Assembly: GCA_030374765.1 (NCBI GenBank)
Contig: JARGXX010000099.1
Span: forward strand, 558,001-622,000
Origin: Agarophyton chilense
Lineage: Eukaryota; Rhodophyta; Florideophyceae; Gracilariales; Gracilariaceae
Length of the DNA: 64,000 bases
Direction of reading: 5' to 3'
Part shown: piece by piece, positions 44,407-56,154 of the stretch
How the letters are laid out: each line of letters opens with the position of its first letter
How positions within the stretch are numbered: the stretch's first letter is position 1
Position numbers and translations under genes: made by a program
The notes under the pieces: generated by a model
Databases searched by the model: none
Told to the model about the DNA's origin: nothing
The model's input: the letters and a program-made list of their open reading frames with translations, nothing else

Positions 44407-47400
44407 TACAGGTAAACCAGGTCTCCTTTCCCAAAGGTAGGTATGTCCCAGACGGCTTTGTCAAATTTGACCTTGCAGTGCCGTTGAGCTTTGGTCAGTA
44501 CAGCTCTAGTGGATTAGATAATGCCCTCGCTGCGTCGGCGCGAGTAGCGCTTCGCCTGAGTAGGAGTCATTCCTTCGATTATGTACTGGGGTATGAAAGA
44601 TTCCTGAAGGTCAACAGCTATCGGCGTCGGCGATCTCGTTACCGTTAAGTCGAAAGGCGTTGTCCCTGTGGAAGCGTGCCCCTGCGCGTTGTAGGCATAA
44701 ACCAGTGGCTCAACGTATTCGTCCCAGTCCAATTGGTGCTCTGATAGGTAGTGTGCCAATCGGTCCAGAAGGGTGCGTTTGAAGCGTTTGGCTTGGCCAT
44801 TGGTTTGCGGGTGGTACGCCGTGGTGGTCACATGTTTGATACCTAAGGTAGCACAAACGTGTGAGAAGAATTTGGATACAAGCTGGCTGCCGTTATCCGT
44901 AAGGAGGTAGAGTGGCATGCCATATGGCTATACCCAGTGGGACAAGAAGGCCGTTGCAACATCCATAGCTGTTGTCTTTCCTAGGGGTAGGGCTCGGGTA
45001 AGTTTGGTAAACCTATCTGTCATTACCAAGACAAACCGTTTCCCGTGGGAAGAATTAGGCAAAGACCCAAGTATATCCATGGAGAACAAATTCCATCGGG
45101 CCTGCGGCGGGGAAGAGTTTCAATTTGGCCTGATGGTTGGCGCGAGACCCTTGGATTTGTGCGCACGAAGTACAGTTCCGTGTGGTTTTCCATAGGTCCT
45201 GCGCCATAAGTGGCCAGTAGAAGACCTTCCTTAGGGCTTGGTATATTCGTCGGCCTCCAGGGTGACCAGCTAAGCAAGGGAAAAGGGCGAGGTATAGGAA
45301 TCGCGCCCTTGGTGAATTTGGTATTACCCGTTGGAGTGAGCCATTCAGCGGTGAGCGGCGACACATTAGTCCAAATCGGTCATAGTCGAAAATGTATCGA
45401 GGGTTTCCCACCAATTGGGCTGTTTCCTTGCAGTACTCGTCTTCGATCTGCGCCTGTAGGATTTTGTCAATAGTTATAGGGAGGAGCTCTTTTTCCTCTG
45501 GGGCTATTGCGTTAACCTGAGGTGGTGTCGAATTAGGCGGTAATTCCGCCCAGTCCAATAGGTAGACTTGATTCTCCTTTACTTCAGGATCATCCATTTT
45601 GACTTTACCCATAAGGTAATTTTTTTCCGTATAAACCTGAGGTCCATCATCTGCGAAGGGAGTCCGAATGAGATCGTCCAATTGCGTGTCATCAGTTCCA
45701 TGGGTAATGATTCGAGAGAGGGCATCCTCTGCCTGGTGCTTGATGCCTGGATTATCGGTTATCTTGTAGTCATATTTTGACACCCTGAGTCGCCACCGAG
45801 CGAGGCGCCTCGATGCATCGGTCATATTGAGTAACCAGCGGAGTGAATCGTGGTCTGTCCTAATGAGAAACCTAGTTCCCTCGAGGTATGGACGGAGTGT
45901 CAATACGGGCCATACGATGGCTAGACATTCCTTTTCGGTAGTACTGTAGTTTCGCTCCGCACTGGTGAGCGTTCGGCTCCAGTATCGAATAGGTCGATAG
46001 TCCTTCGGGGAATCCTGTTACTGTAGCAATGCACAACCCACATGGAAATCAGAGGAATCTGTGTCCAGGAAAAATGGCCTATTGGGTTTTGGTAAAGCCA
46101 ATATAGGTGGGTTCAGAAATTTGTCCTTTGGGGTCTGAAATGCCTTGTATTGGTTGTCGGCAAGGGCCTCTAAACTCCGATGGTGTTCCCTTCTTCAGCA
46201 TTGCGTTGAGAGGGGCCGAGATTTTAGCGAACCCTCGGGCGAAACGTCGGTAAACTTTGCACAAGCCCACGAAGGATCATAGTTTCATGTGGGTCCTGGG
46301 AGGTTAGCCTGACGGATCGCATTCGTGGTCCGTGTGGCTACCTTTAGCTTTCCTGGGAGAACGACGTGACCGATATAGTCCACCGAGGCCTGGAAGAAGA
46401 AGGCGCTTTTGCAGAGTTTCAGTGTTACTCCAGCGTCCTGTAGGGTTGTTAGCACCTTTTTCACGTGGCGAAGGTGTTACTTCACGGTACGTTAGAAGAT
46501 GATTACGTCATCTAAAGAAACCAAGACGAACTCCCATTTGATTCTGGACAATATGATGTCCAATACCCGTTGGAAGGTCGCTGGCGCATTCTTTAAACCA
46601 AAGGGCATACGAATAAATCTAAACAGACCTTCACGGGTTGTGAAGGTTGTCAGCGCTCTCGAATCTTCGGCCAAATGGATTTGCCAATATCTGGAGTTAG
46701 CTTCCAGTGTGGATAATACGACAGCTTCGCGTAAGGAATCTAGACAGTCATCCATACGGGGTGTCGGGTATGAATCCCTCTTGGTTACTGCTTTCAGCTT
46801 CCTATAGTCGACACAGAACCTGACGGAGCCATCCTTCTTCGCCTCGAGGACAAGGGGACTTGCCCATTGGGATAGGTGAGGAGGTACCGGCTCCGTGACG
46901 TGAACTGTGCGCATTTTGTCCATCTGGTCGGCGACAATTTTTCTACCCTTCCGGCCTGTTCGATATGGGGGCTGGAACTGTGGTAAAGCATCATCCTGAA
47001 GGTAAATGCGGTCTGTAGTGGCTCTGATTTTGGCCAAACTACCTGACCAAATTGCCTGGTATTCCCTGAGGAGATCAAGTACGTGGAGCTTATAGGATTC
47101 GAATTCTGCGCCGATAGCGAGTGTTGACTCCCAAGAGTCGACGTCTTTCTCGGAAGTTGGCGTGAAAAGGTTATCCAGTTGGGCTTTCATGATGGCCACG
47201 GACGCAGGTAGAGTGATGTCAATCACTGTACCTTTAGGTATCCGTAAGGGTTTATCTCTGAAGTTGCTGATTGTGACAAAGAAGGACATGTTGGGGCGGA
47301 TGTCCATTGCTCCATTGGCCGGTAATGTAGGGTGCTTCAAAACCGTTTTCGGGTGGTTCTGAATCGCCACGAGACCTGAAAAATGGGAATGGACCGATAC

Positions 47401-47865
47401 GTCGATTTGGGTCATCAGAGGTATTGTTATGGCCTTTGATAAGCGGACATTATTGGAATTCGTGTTTTTGGAGATAATCGATCGTTTGCGGTTAGCTTCT
47501 GGCTCTTGGGCGGAGCCAGTTATGGAGATGGAAGGTGCGCGGTAGAATGCAACTTTTTTAAGGCCTGGATAAATTGCCTTAATGTAACGATCGATAAAGG
47601 GGGTCCCTAGGATTGCCTCAGCGCCCAAATTACGACATAAAAGGAACCACTTGCGGACTCTGAATTGTCCTTATCGTAGGTAAAGTGGTACTATTCCTTT
47701 TATTTCCATTGCTCTACGTGATGCATCGGTAATCCTGGGGGTCTTCCTTGCCCGAACGATATCTTGCCCACCAAATGGGAGTAGCTTAGGATGGACCAAT
47801 TTGGGACCAGCGCCTGTGTCCAATACGGCTGCGTTCACTGGAGAGTTGTGGGAACGAAGTCCCAC
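44407..47865 (-). pseudogene. pol: Element D protease, RT, RNase H and integrase (broken)
   Basis: Protease with AVLDTGAGPK near 47810; RT in a 378-codon frame (47628-46492; TPRMDDCLDSL, LEANSRYW) ending at SLDD, where YxDD is usual; RNase H around 46270-45700; integrase finger with its first His missing (ALFPCLAGHPGG) and Cys pair intact (CTSC); core with LTDNGSQL, but Lys replacing the catalytic Glu in GQAKRFKR. Several frame changes occur. Both RT and integrase have lost conserved residues, so D is long dead. The integrase C-terminus continues at 33785. Confidence 0.9.
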
Positions 47866-48056
47866 GGTTACCCGAACTTTATAATTCTCTTTCCTGAGAA
47901 TACAGACAGGGTCGTTACTGTGTTCCGATTCTGGTTCATCCTGAGTGGTCCATTCTGGGTGGTGTGTATTGTGAGGTGAAGAGCTCTTTGGCTCATGACC
48001 GTCCAGTTGGTTGAGGCAGGGGCTTAAAGAGGGAGGATTTGCCTCGCGTCGACCGT

Positions 48057-50276
48057 CTAAGAGATTCCCGATGGGGTTTTTGTTTCTTCCTGAGGATAAG
48101 ATCCGTCTTCCGGGTCGTCGGTAGGATCTACAATGGCGCGGAACTGTAGGGCTTTGATCGGAGTATCTGGAGGCGTGGCATAGCGTGAGCCTCCAGGGGT
48201 ACCTGTGGCTCGTTTCTGTGCCCTGTTGAACATTCCTTTGGATCGCTGTACCCTGTAATTCTCTTTCGTTAAGGCTAGGAGGTTTTTGCGTGCTTGCTCA
48301 GACAGATACCTCGTGCAGTCATAAGGTTGGACAATTGAACGACAGAGGAAGCAAGCCCTTGAAGAGCGAACAAAAAAGTCCTTGCAGGGCGGAAGGGGGG
48401 AATACTTGGGTTTTTGGGTGTAGGTGGGCCGGTGGTCGCTGTAGTTCCCTGGGAGGTATATGATGGGGGCCCGGACGGAGAAGCACCAAAATGACCGCGA
48501 GGACATTTCCCGAGTCGGCGTAATGGAGTGATGCATCCATGTCCGTTTCCGTGGAGCTTACCAAATGGACTTGGTTTGGTTTGCGCAATGGAGTTGCGTG
48601 TCCTCTGGATATCTCAGCATTGGACCTGAAAGTCCTGTAGGTTTTGCCATAACATTCGGCATGGGTAACGAGCCTTTGGAAGGAGTATTGCGGGTTTTCC
48701 GTGTGGTAATTGCGCACATGTGTCCGAATGGCAGGGAGCAATCCCGTCATGAAGTGGCGCTTAAGCCGTCCTTTGGAGAACTCGTTTTCACATCGGTAAG
48801 CCCTCTTCCACAGGTCATCTGCGAAAGCCGATTTGGTCATGTTGGAGCGCTGCCTAAAGAATATTACTTCCTGGTGGGCATCCAGTCTAACTTCATCCGT
48901 GTCATAGGTTCCCAAGAGGTGATGAACAACCTGATGATATGACCTGAGGAGCTCACGGTCTTGAGCATCCATGAGGTCAGTTGTGCCAGATATATTCGAA
49001 ACCACTCGTTCACGAGCCTGTCCTGTAAAGAAGAATTGGAAAAGGTACAGAGCGGCGTCCTCGTGAACACCGTTCTGATTATAGCCCGTACGGAACAAAC
49101 TGAGAAACCTAAGGAAATTAATGGGATCGGAACCCGAGAACTTGTGCGTAATGGTTAGTTGCATCCGTTTGGCCTATTTGGAGCCTTCTCGAGGCTCCGA
49201 ACCAGAATATTTCGGGTACCCTCGGCCAGCCGGTAGTTCCGGTTGTCTAGGGCCTTAAGGCAAAATTCCTTTGTGACTGTCAGTGGTTTGAGGCGTCGAA
49301 CGGCAGCCTCATCCACTTCCGAGTCGGTCGTTTCGGTTGAGGCCGATTCGGAATCACTCGTGTCCGAATGGTTTCTTCTTTTACTCCTTCTGTTCTTCTT
49401 TCTCCTACGGTTACTTCTTTTCTTTCCGGCAGAATAAAGACCTAAAGGATCAATCTCTCTATCAGATCCGACGGATACCTGAGGTCGCTGTGCCTCATAT
49501 TGTCTTTGGGGTACGGCAATCTGTCTCTTTTATGGGCGCGGAGCCTTTTTTCTGCTCCTAAAGTTTTCCTTCCATTGGATTTCCCTGATAGTGTTCCCGG
49601 CGAGGGGCGGGCAATACCGCCACTCCTGGGGGTTTAATAAGGGTTTGCTATATGGAAGCCGGATGGCTGATTTGTGGAGCGGTCCTAGGGACCGCATTGC
49701 CTGACTGGCTGGTGACTGCTCCTTGAACGGCCTGAATGAAAGCGTCTATGAATATCTCAGCCTCCATGGCCTTGGGGACGATTCGCGTAACGAGGTAATC
49801 TGTATGGTCAGCAATCGCCGTAGCGAGTCGCATGTTCACAATGGAATCCACATGGGCTGAGCAGAGCTTACCGAGACGGGACCAGAGAAGGTTGGCCAGC
49901 CCAGCAGGAATGTTCTCTCTGATTCCTTAGGTCTTACGGAATTCTCCTTGTTGTGTTCCTGGCTGGTGAGGTGTTCTCGTAAACGAGTTGCTACGGTGGG
50001 TTCTCGGTGAATCCTTTCAGGGTCGTCCAGAGGAGTCAGTATTCCTTCCGGCTGGCCTCTCATGCTCCTGCGGTCGCAAACATTATCCACCTGAGGTTCA
50101 GGCGACATCTTCAGCGTTGCATTGGAAACTGGTCCTGCTGCAGGAGTGCAATGGTCTGGTCGGCTGGGTGTGTTTCCTGCGTTCATAGTGGCGGGTGCTT
50201 CTCTACTTCTGGTTCGTTGGGGAACTAAACCAAAGATTAGAATCCGAATAATTCTTCGTTCCAGTGGTTTGTTCAA
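48057..50276 (-). pseudogene. gag: Element D gag (fragmented)
   Basis: Pieces in order: N-terminal frame 50276-49836; a helical piece 49851-49648; a Lys/Arg/Ser-rich segment (about 49440-49330) followed by LKPLTVTKEF; the capsid-type frame 49164-48319 (FSGSDPINFLRFLSLF, DAALYLFQFF); and a degraded zinc knuckle near 48350, where Gln stands for the His of CCHC. The capsid region is closest to that of element A. Confidence 0.85.
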
Positions 50277-50290
50277 TTAATCTTAAGAGA

Positions 50291-50308
50291 TTCTAAGTCG
50301 GTAGACCA
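50291..50308 (-). other. Element D primer-binding site
   Basis: Minus strand TGGTCTACCGACTTAGAA, one mismatch from B and C, begins three bases after the 5' LTR. Confidence 0.88.
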
Positions 50309-50311
50309 AAA

Positions 50312-50757
50312 TGTAACGCAGTGACTGGTAGGTCAGCGTACTGGTCTCAACCAGAGGTAGCGTGGTAGAGCGGACCCTAAGGTTCGTATCCTTGACGGCG
50401 GCACTCCAGGAGTACTTGGTGCAATGGCCGGGCATTTCATGCGTAGTCTTACCGGTTGGAGCTACAGAAACAATGGCTTGAAGACCAATTGGTGGAAGTA
50501 TTGTACCAAAGGGGGTAATTTAGTATCCCAACGGTGCCTACCTTACTCCAAGGGGAAAGCGTCACTTGAGCCAAGTTAATAACAATGATGAGGCGCTGGG
50601 ATCTCCCTGGCACTGTAATGCTAATTTATAACACTAATTTAAAAAAAATAATTATCTAAATGAGTCCAGCTGAGATCGGCCAGTCCACGTGGCGTCTGTA
50701 ACATACCTCAGGCCCTGGGGGCTTACAGGGCTCAACCGTTTTCGGTGCTCCTCCACA
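50312..50757 (-). repeat. Element D 5' LTR
   Basis: 446 bp. The minus-strand reading starts TGTGGAGGAGC and ends GCGTTACA next to the primer site. It is similar to 29416-29886 (same orientation) and 32875-33301 (opposite orientation), all at clearly lower identity than the B or C LTR pairs. Confidence 0.92.
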
Positions 50758-51305
50758 GCACCTCCCGGTCGACTCATTTGGATTTTAGTACAGTCTATGA
50801 ATCCTGTGCAGCTATCAAGTGGTGCTCCTTTGTCCTTAATAGCTTCTGCATAGGTAGCAGCGCGCTCCACCAAAAGATCAGCACTGAAGGTCTACAAAAG
50901 ATGACTATGCTCGTCCAATATGTACTCAAGCACCTCGTAAATTATCTCACATAAATCTAATGCTCTCATGCCAAACTACCGGTCAAGATCGCGCCACCTG
51001 GTGGGAAAGGAGAGACGTCGGAGGAAGTTGCATGTGACTCTCCGTGCGTCGCATCGGTAGCCGTTGCAAATAGTACGCCCTCCAGGCGAATCGATAACAT
51101 TCGCAATTGTAACTATTTCGCTACAATGGAAGTGAGAATCGCTTAAAGCTTGCTCATCGCTATATGCGTTAAAGGTAAAGCGTGTAGCAGATACATGAAG
51201 TGAGCGACGAACAAGGCGGCGAACGTCATGTCGCGTCTCAGATAGGGAGCGCGCTAGCTTGATGGTGATAACGAGGTCCACCTCTCCATCGATGGCAAGC
51301 AACAT
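50758..51305 (-). pseudogene. DDE_Tnp_4 transposase relic 2, N-terminal part
   Basis: Minus-strand coding for the helical N-terminal lobe (CNFLRRLSFPTRWRDL, then an ALDLCEIIYEVLEYI stretch) and the start of the catalytic domain (GAPLDSCTGFIDCTKI, carrying the first Asp). It ends in MSRPGGA at the D insertion and continues at 29415. The right-hand copy of the D target duplication (GCACC, 50758-50762) is the start of this segment. At least two stops interrupt it. Confidence 0.72.
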
Positions 51306-52160
51306 CCTGCACCTTCGAAAGCGCAGGCGACGAATGGATTTGCCGATGGCTCAGTTTTTTTGCCTCATAACTGTTCGTGTGCAGTAGTAGCACAGAGGCC
51401 TTTGTATGTAATGCTCATGTGAATCTCATTTGAGATCACATGCCGAGCCATGTAATTGTGCCCGTCTGCAGAAATCGGCAACAAATGACGACACGTAAAT
51501 GTCTCATATTTGCCGCAGAAGGCGATCTCTTTTTTTCGAAAGCTCTCTATTATGAAACGTATTTGATTTTTTTAAAAGATAAAGAAGGTACCAATGAGAA
51601 CTAAATTCATTAAAAGAAAAGGCTCATGTGCCCTCAAGAGAAGATGATTCTTATTATAATGAAGTGGAAGAAAACACTATTTCGGATGAAAATAAATTCA
51701 TCTTAAATGGACCATATTGATTTGCTCATTATTGGAACGACGAAAGGAAGAAATATATCCATTTACCCAAGTGACAAAATGAAGGGGATTCTGTTATTCT
51801 ATTGGGTGACTGTTTTTTCTGTACTTTAAACACTCTAGTCGTGTACACCTGTACAATTGACTGGATGAAGTACTGAAAGGTGTAACAGTAGACATTTCTA
51901 ACCATTTGCGCCTTAAAAATAGGAGAGAGTTTTTAAGAAGATAGGGCCTCTTTACAACATTCATTGTATACTATAAAGTAATTCTCTGATCCTAGCATAA
52001 ATTATTTACCGTGTCTGACCAAGTCACCTGCCTTGAACATTATGGAAAGCATTTGACGTGTTTCAGCACGCCGCGTTAACGCCAATCAGCGCCATTTGTA
52101 AAAAGTTGGAACATTCCTCGAATGTGTGATGGAATGTTGGAATAATTTTACGGAAGGGTT
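51306..52160. other. AT-rich interval without recognised genes
   Basis: Between the transposase relic and element E. It is rich in A/T with no open frame of note and no repeat seen. Its last five bases (GGGTT) are the likely left target copy of element E; the right flank is GCGTT at 63740-63744. Confidence 0.55.
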
Positions 52161-53461
52161 TGTAGCATTTGGGATGCTTATTAAATAGAATGATCAAAAA
52201 TCATCGAAGTCGAAATGCGGCATTCATAATCTATTTTTGGTACTGTACTCGGTAACGAGATAATACGAGATGAATAAATCACGAAAAACTTGGAAATTAG
52301 GATTAATTTAAAAGCAGAATACTACTGTAAACTTGTAGGGTGTGGTATGAACCAAAACGGTAACGGAGGTTTAAGACCTGTCGGTTCTAGGGAGCGCACA
52401 ATAGGGTCGACCTAGAAGGCGGAGATTGAGGAAATCTGTAAGGTGTGGCAGCACCAGCCAGTGAAAGGTGCAACAGGAACGGCGGGCGTACTGAGACCAC
52501 GTCAGTAGACGATGATGCTCAGCGCACGCGGGTCCAGAAAACCGTAAGGGCACTAGACTTGCCTTTTTGGTCGACTGTAGAAACCAAAAGGGGTAAAAGT
52601 AGTCAAGCAGGTGCTTCACTTTACAATAGTTACCGGGGTGAGCAATGCTTGATGAAGATATATATCTCACCTACCACCTGACCTACGGTGGTGCTTCTCC
52701 CCACGTGGCCACGGGGAGGTCCACTTGAAGTGTGCCTTCTAATCTACCTAATCCTATCTATCTAATTCTGAATTAGCTAAAAGCTAAACTAATTTTTCAC
52801 TAAACCACTGTTGTACACGGCGCATGCCAGCAACCATACAGGTCAAACGCGTGACATAAATACTTCCTTGGTGTAGCTCACTATCCTACATACGGTGTAA
52901 CCACCAAATAAATAATTCGTTTTTTTTAGATATTTTTTGTGGTACACCACAGTGTGGACATTACAGTAAACTAGCTCCTTTGCGTACTGGCACAATCAGG
53001 GGTGCTTGGCTCCGGTAAGGAAGGCAGAGGCAAACGAACAACTAACTTAACCATTTTGATGTACGAGAGGTATCCTAAAGTCGCTATCGACTAAGGGGCA
53101 ATTATAGCCTTTGTGCTAATCACATTTGAGCTATAGCTCTTGTTCCGAGAATATCCTCCTTTTCGCGCTGTGTACGGCTTCTTTATTATTTGTGTTGTGT
53201 GTCGTTTTTGGTGTTTTGTTGTTCTTTTGGTGAGTGCACAAGGATTGTCGAGTCGATTTTGTGTGTGTTACGTACCACTGTACCTAGAATATCATGTCGA
53301 GTCTACAAGTATCGTATCTTTCCTCACACTCCCCTGACCATTCTCTTTCAAATATTTTCTTTTGAGAGTAGTCGCTTGCAAGGCGATGTTCGCACCTGCG
53401 GAGTTTTCTTTCGACATCCCACCGCTGTCGGGAACCTTATACTCTCTCGTGGAACACCACA
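52161..53461 (+). repeat. Element E 5' LTR (with internal insertion)
   Basis: Starts TGTAGCATTT and ends ACACCACA. It pairs with 62418-63739 through blocks near 52195-52330, 52894-53050 and 53120-53461. Without the inserted 555 bp it would be about 746 bp. Confidence 0.8.
52339..52898. mobile_element. Insertion of about 555 bp in the element E 5' LTR
   Basis: The other LTR lacks this stretch. GGTGT occurs at both ends (52339-52343 and 52894-52898) as a direct repeat, consistent with a 5-bp target duplication. The insert does not begin TG and end CA in any phase of the duplication, so I cannot class it as an LTR. It holds no gene that I recognise. Confidence 0.6.
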
Positions 53462-53466
53462 AAAAC

Positions 53467-53484
53467 TGGTTTTCCGAATTAGAA
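53467..53484 (+). other. Element E primer-binding site (degraded)
   Basis: TGGTTTTCCGAATTAGAA differs from the site of B and C at three positions and lies five bases after the LTR end. Confidence 0.75.
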
Positions 53485-53838
53485 AACTTAGAAAGAAGTA
53501 TTCCTGTGTGTAAGAATTGTTCTCCTGGACCGGATCTTTCGTGTGTTGCACGTCATTGAATCCTCGTTGGATTTCTGTACGAGATATCTCGATCACTGAG
53601 TAGAAGCTTGAACCAGCATCATGGTATCTGTTTTCTCAGAAGACATTCGTAACCGGATCTAACCGTTCGATGAGTTCGTCGGTCAACCGGATGTGTATTT
53701 GTAAAGATTTTTGATTCATCGTTTTTTGTCGTCTTCAGTTTTAGTGGTATCGATTGAAATATATATTGTTTTCATTATTTGAAATTGTATTATGTGTCCG
53801 CATTCGTTGAACTGGACTATCAGTTAACATTAGAACAC

Positions 53839-55796
53839 GATGCCTATGAGAAGCTGCTTGAGTGGGAATAAGCCCGAGTCAGTGGCATTCCGCTTAGCCC
53901 ACTCTATAGGGGCTGGAAACCGCCTCTAGCGTGAGGCGAGAAGCAAGTCGAGATCGATAGGAGGCGCTTCCATTCCTTCTTATGTACCAACGACGGTTGC
54001 TCAAGAGGATGTTAACTCATCTATACGTGATATCACGGAAGGTACAGACCTGCAAGCTGAAATGCAGCAACTTCGTGCGGAATCTGTGATGCAGAAGTAC
54101 CGTTTGGAGCAGATTGAAAGTAAAGATAACTTGTCAGGATCGTCTTTGGAAACATTGGAAAGGGAGCATGTTGTCCTAACAAACTAGAAATTTTATACAC
54201 ATCGGATGGTTGATACAGTTAGAACCATCCGAGAAGATATCAATCATTTGATAGAGAAGGAAGTGGATGCCACTGGAGCTTTACCAGCATTAACAGCGAC
54301 TGTTAAGAATGTTCTCTCACGAGTCAACCCTCGCTTTAAGCAATTGGAAACGTTTGTTAACGCACTGTTATCAATTCCGCACCCGGAAATTCAGGATCTT
54401 TCATTGATTATTGCCTAAGCGCAGACGTGGAAGCATATGCCTGAGGACAAGAAGCTTTCTTCGAACGTCAGAAAACGAAAAATTTCACAAGGAACAATGA
54501 AAGTGAAGAAGAATCCGACAGTTTGGAGGAGCTTCATTCTAATCAGGACGACTCCGAATAAGATAGCTCATCTGAGGATGATATTTCGAGAGAAGATGAC
54601 ACTCGTAGATTGAGAAGATAGAAGAGTGGTCAGGCGCGTCTCAGGAGGGGACCGCCTTACAAAGGCCTTAAGCCCCTTCCATGCACCAGTTCGCTCTATC
54701 GGAAGATTATGAACTACCACATGTATCAGTTGACAGTCCGAAAAGGAAAGCGATCTGCTCGCGAACAGACGAAAGTGAGAGATAACATCAAGTGTTTGGA
54801 AATTGGAATCGATGATCTTACTATTTCTGAGAGGGATCCTATGGCCGTGTTCGAGTTCTTGAGCCCATTCCTTGCCGAGGCCGACAATTTAGGAATGAGA
54901 GAAGCTCAAGCACTAGTTGCTCTTCTACGGTTTATGACTGGATTGGCTTTAGAGCAATTCTTCGCTGTGAGTGGTTCACTTACGGTTAATGAAGGTGGAG
55001 TCACCATTGGGCAGAGGCCGTACATTTTCTCCTGCGTATGTATGCAACATCAAACTGAATTCGAGGAGCTATCCTAAATCTCTGGGATGTAGTCCAGAAG
55101 CCTGGTTATAAGGAAGTTGAATACAGTTAAAGACTGAAAAATGCAGCCACCTGTTGTAGAAATGTTCATTGGACCGATGATAAGATGAAGCTATTTGTCG
55201 ATGGCTTGATTCCGACTATCAAGTCATTAGTAGCCCGTCATCCGGAGAAGCATGCTCTTGTTAACTGCTTGGATTTATAGCAGAGTGCACAGGCAGAAGG
55301 TGAAGCCGTTCGAGCTCGTCCTGGAACTACACGTCACTTAAAATCGAAACCCTTCGAAATGGAAGATCCCAAACAAGATTTGAAGCGAGGAAAATTATTG
55401 TATCTGGTATCGCCAGAAGACTTGTGTGTTTTGACTTGTAAGCCACATCAGGCAAGCCAGTCCATGGAGGACGTACTTCATTATCTGGACGACCCAGAAG
55501 GTTCGGTACCTACTATGGAACTGCCGTCTACCGAATCCCTGAAAGAAAATGATATCTTTGCTGGGGAGCAGCGCCGATACCCAAACAGAGGTAACGAGAT
55601 GGCCCCATCCGCCGGAGCATTTACGAGAAAGAAGCCAGCATACGTCGATAACCGTGAGCAGAATCAGGCTCAGCTGACAATGAACAGGGATGGCCTGATA
55701 TGTTACTGCTGCTACGGAAGACACCCTTTGTCCTCAGAATGTACCATATCCGTCACGGAGTTAAATCGAGTGGTCTTTAATAAAAAGCTTTCTTAA
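53839..55796 (+). pseudogene. gag: Element E gag (relic)
   Basis: Homologous to the C gag along its length: coiled-coil with VRTIREDINHLIE (54215 onward), an acidic stretch, the capsid-type region (54700-55080; KVRDNIKCLEIGI, REAQALVALLRFM), and a knuckle CYCCYGRHPLSSEC near 55700, where the His is displaced by one residue. Many stops. It ends at TAA 55794-55796. Confidence 0.85.
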
Positions 55797-56154
55797 ACAC
55801 AGAGTGAACCTGTGTAACAGGTCCGCCGTATTAGAAATCCAAGGCTTGGGGTATTTCGGATCATTCCCCAAGAGAGCTCACTGAAATTCAGAACACTGAA
55901 GCATAACAGACCGCTTCTTTTCGAGATAGAAGTAACACAGAGATGCCGAAAGAGAACCCCGCTCTTTCGGGAAACTATATGAGGAAGGCTTCACAAGATC
56001 GGTTGGGATCGAATCCATGACGCCCACCGGAGAACTGACGTAGCCCAGCTTTCCGAAAGGTAAACCGGAGATACCTATGAGACCAGAAAGATCTTTAGAG
56101 GTGAACAAAATAGTACAGCTAGTCAGTACTTTATAACGCCGTTGGAGAGGATAT

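Larger units (their letters stand above)
29416..50757 (-). mobile_element. Element D, Ty3/Gypsy chromovirus-type, rearranged and split by element C
   Basis: It reads from the 5' LTR at 50757 leftward: primer site, gag, protease, RT, RNase H and integrase. Element C interrupts the integrase C-terminus, followed by the first half of the chromodomain. Beyond that the order is abnormal: an inverted LTR (32875-33301), then the antisense gene and the second half of the chromodomain in inverted orientation, then a third LTR (29416-29886) in normal orientation against genomic flank. Without C, D is about 10.7 kb. All its genes are broken. Confidence 0.9.

Noticed and set aside
49243..49437. Leu/Phe-rich plus-strand frame suggesting a membrane segment
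   Set aside because: Same effect: the complement of the Lys/Arg-rich part of D gag.
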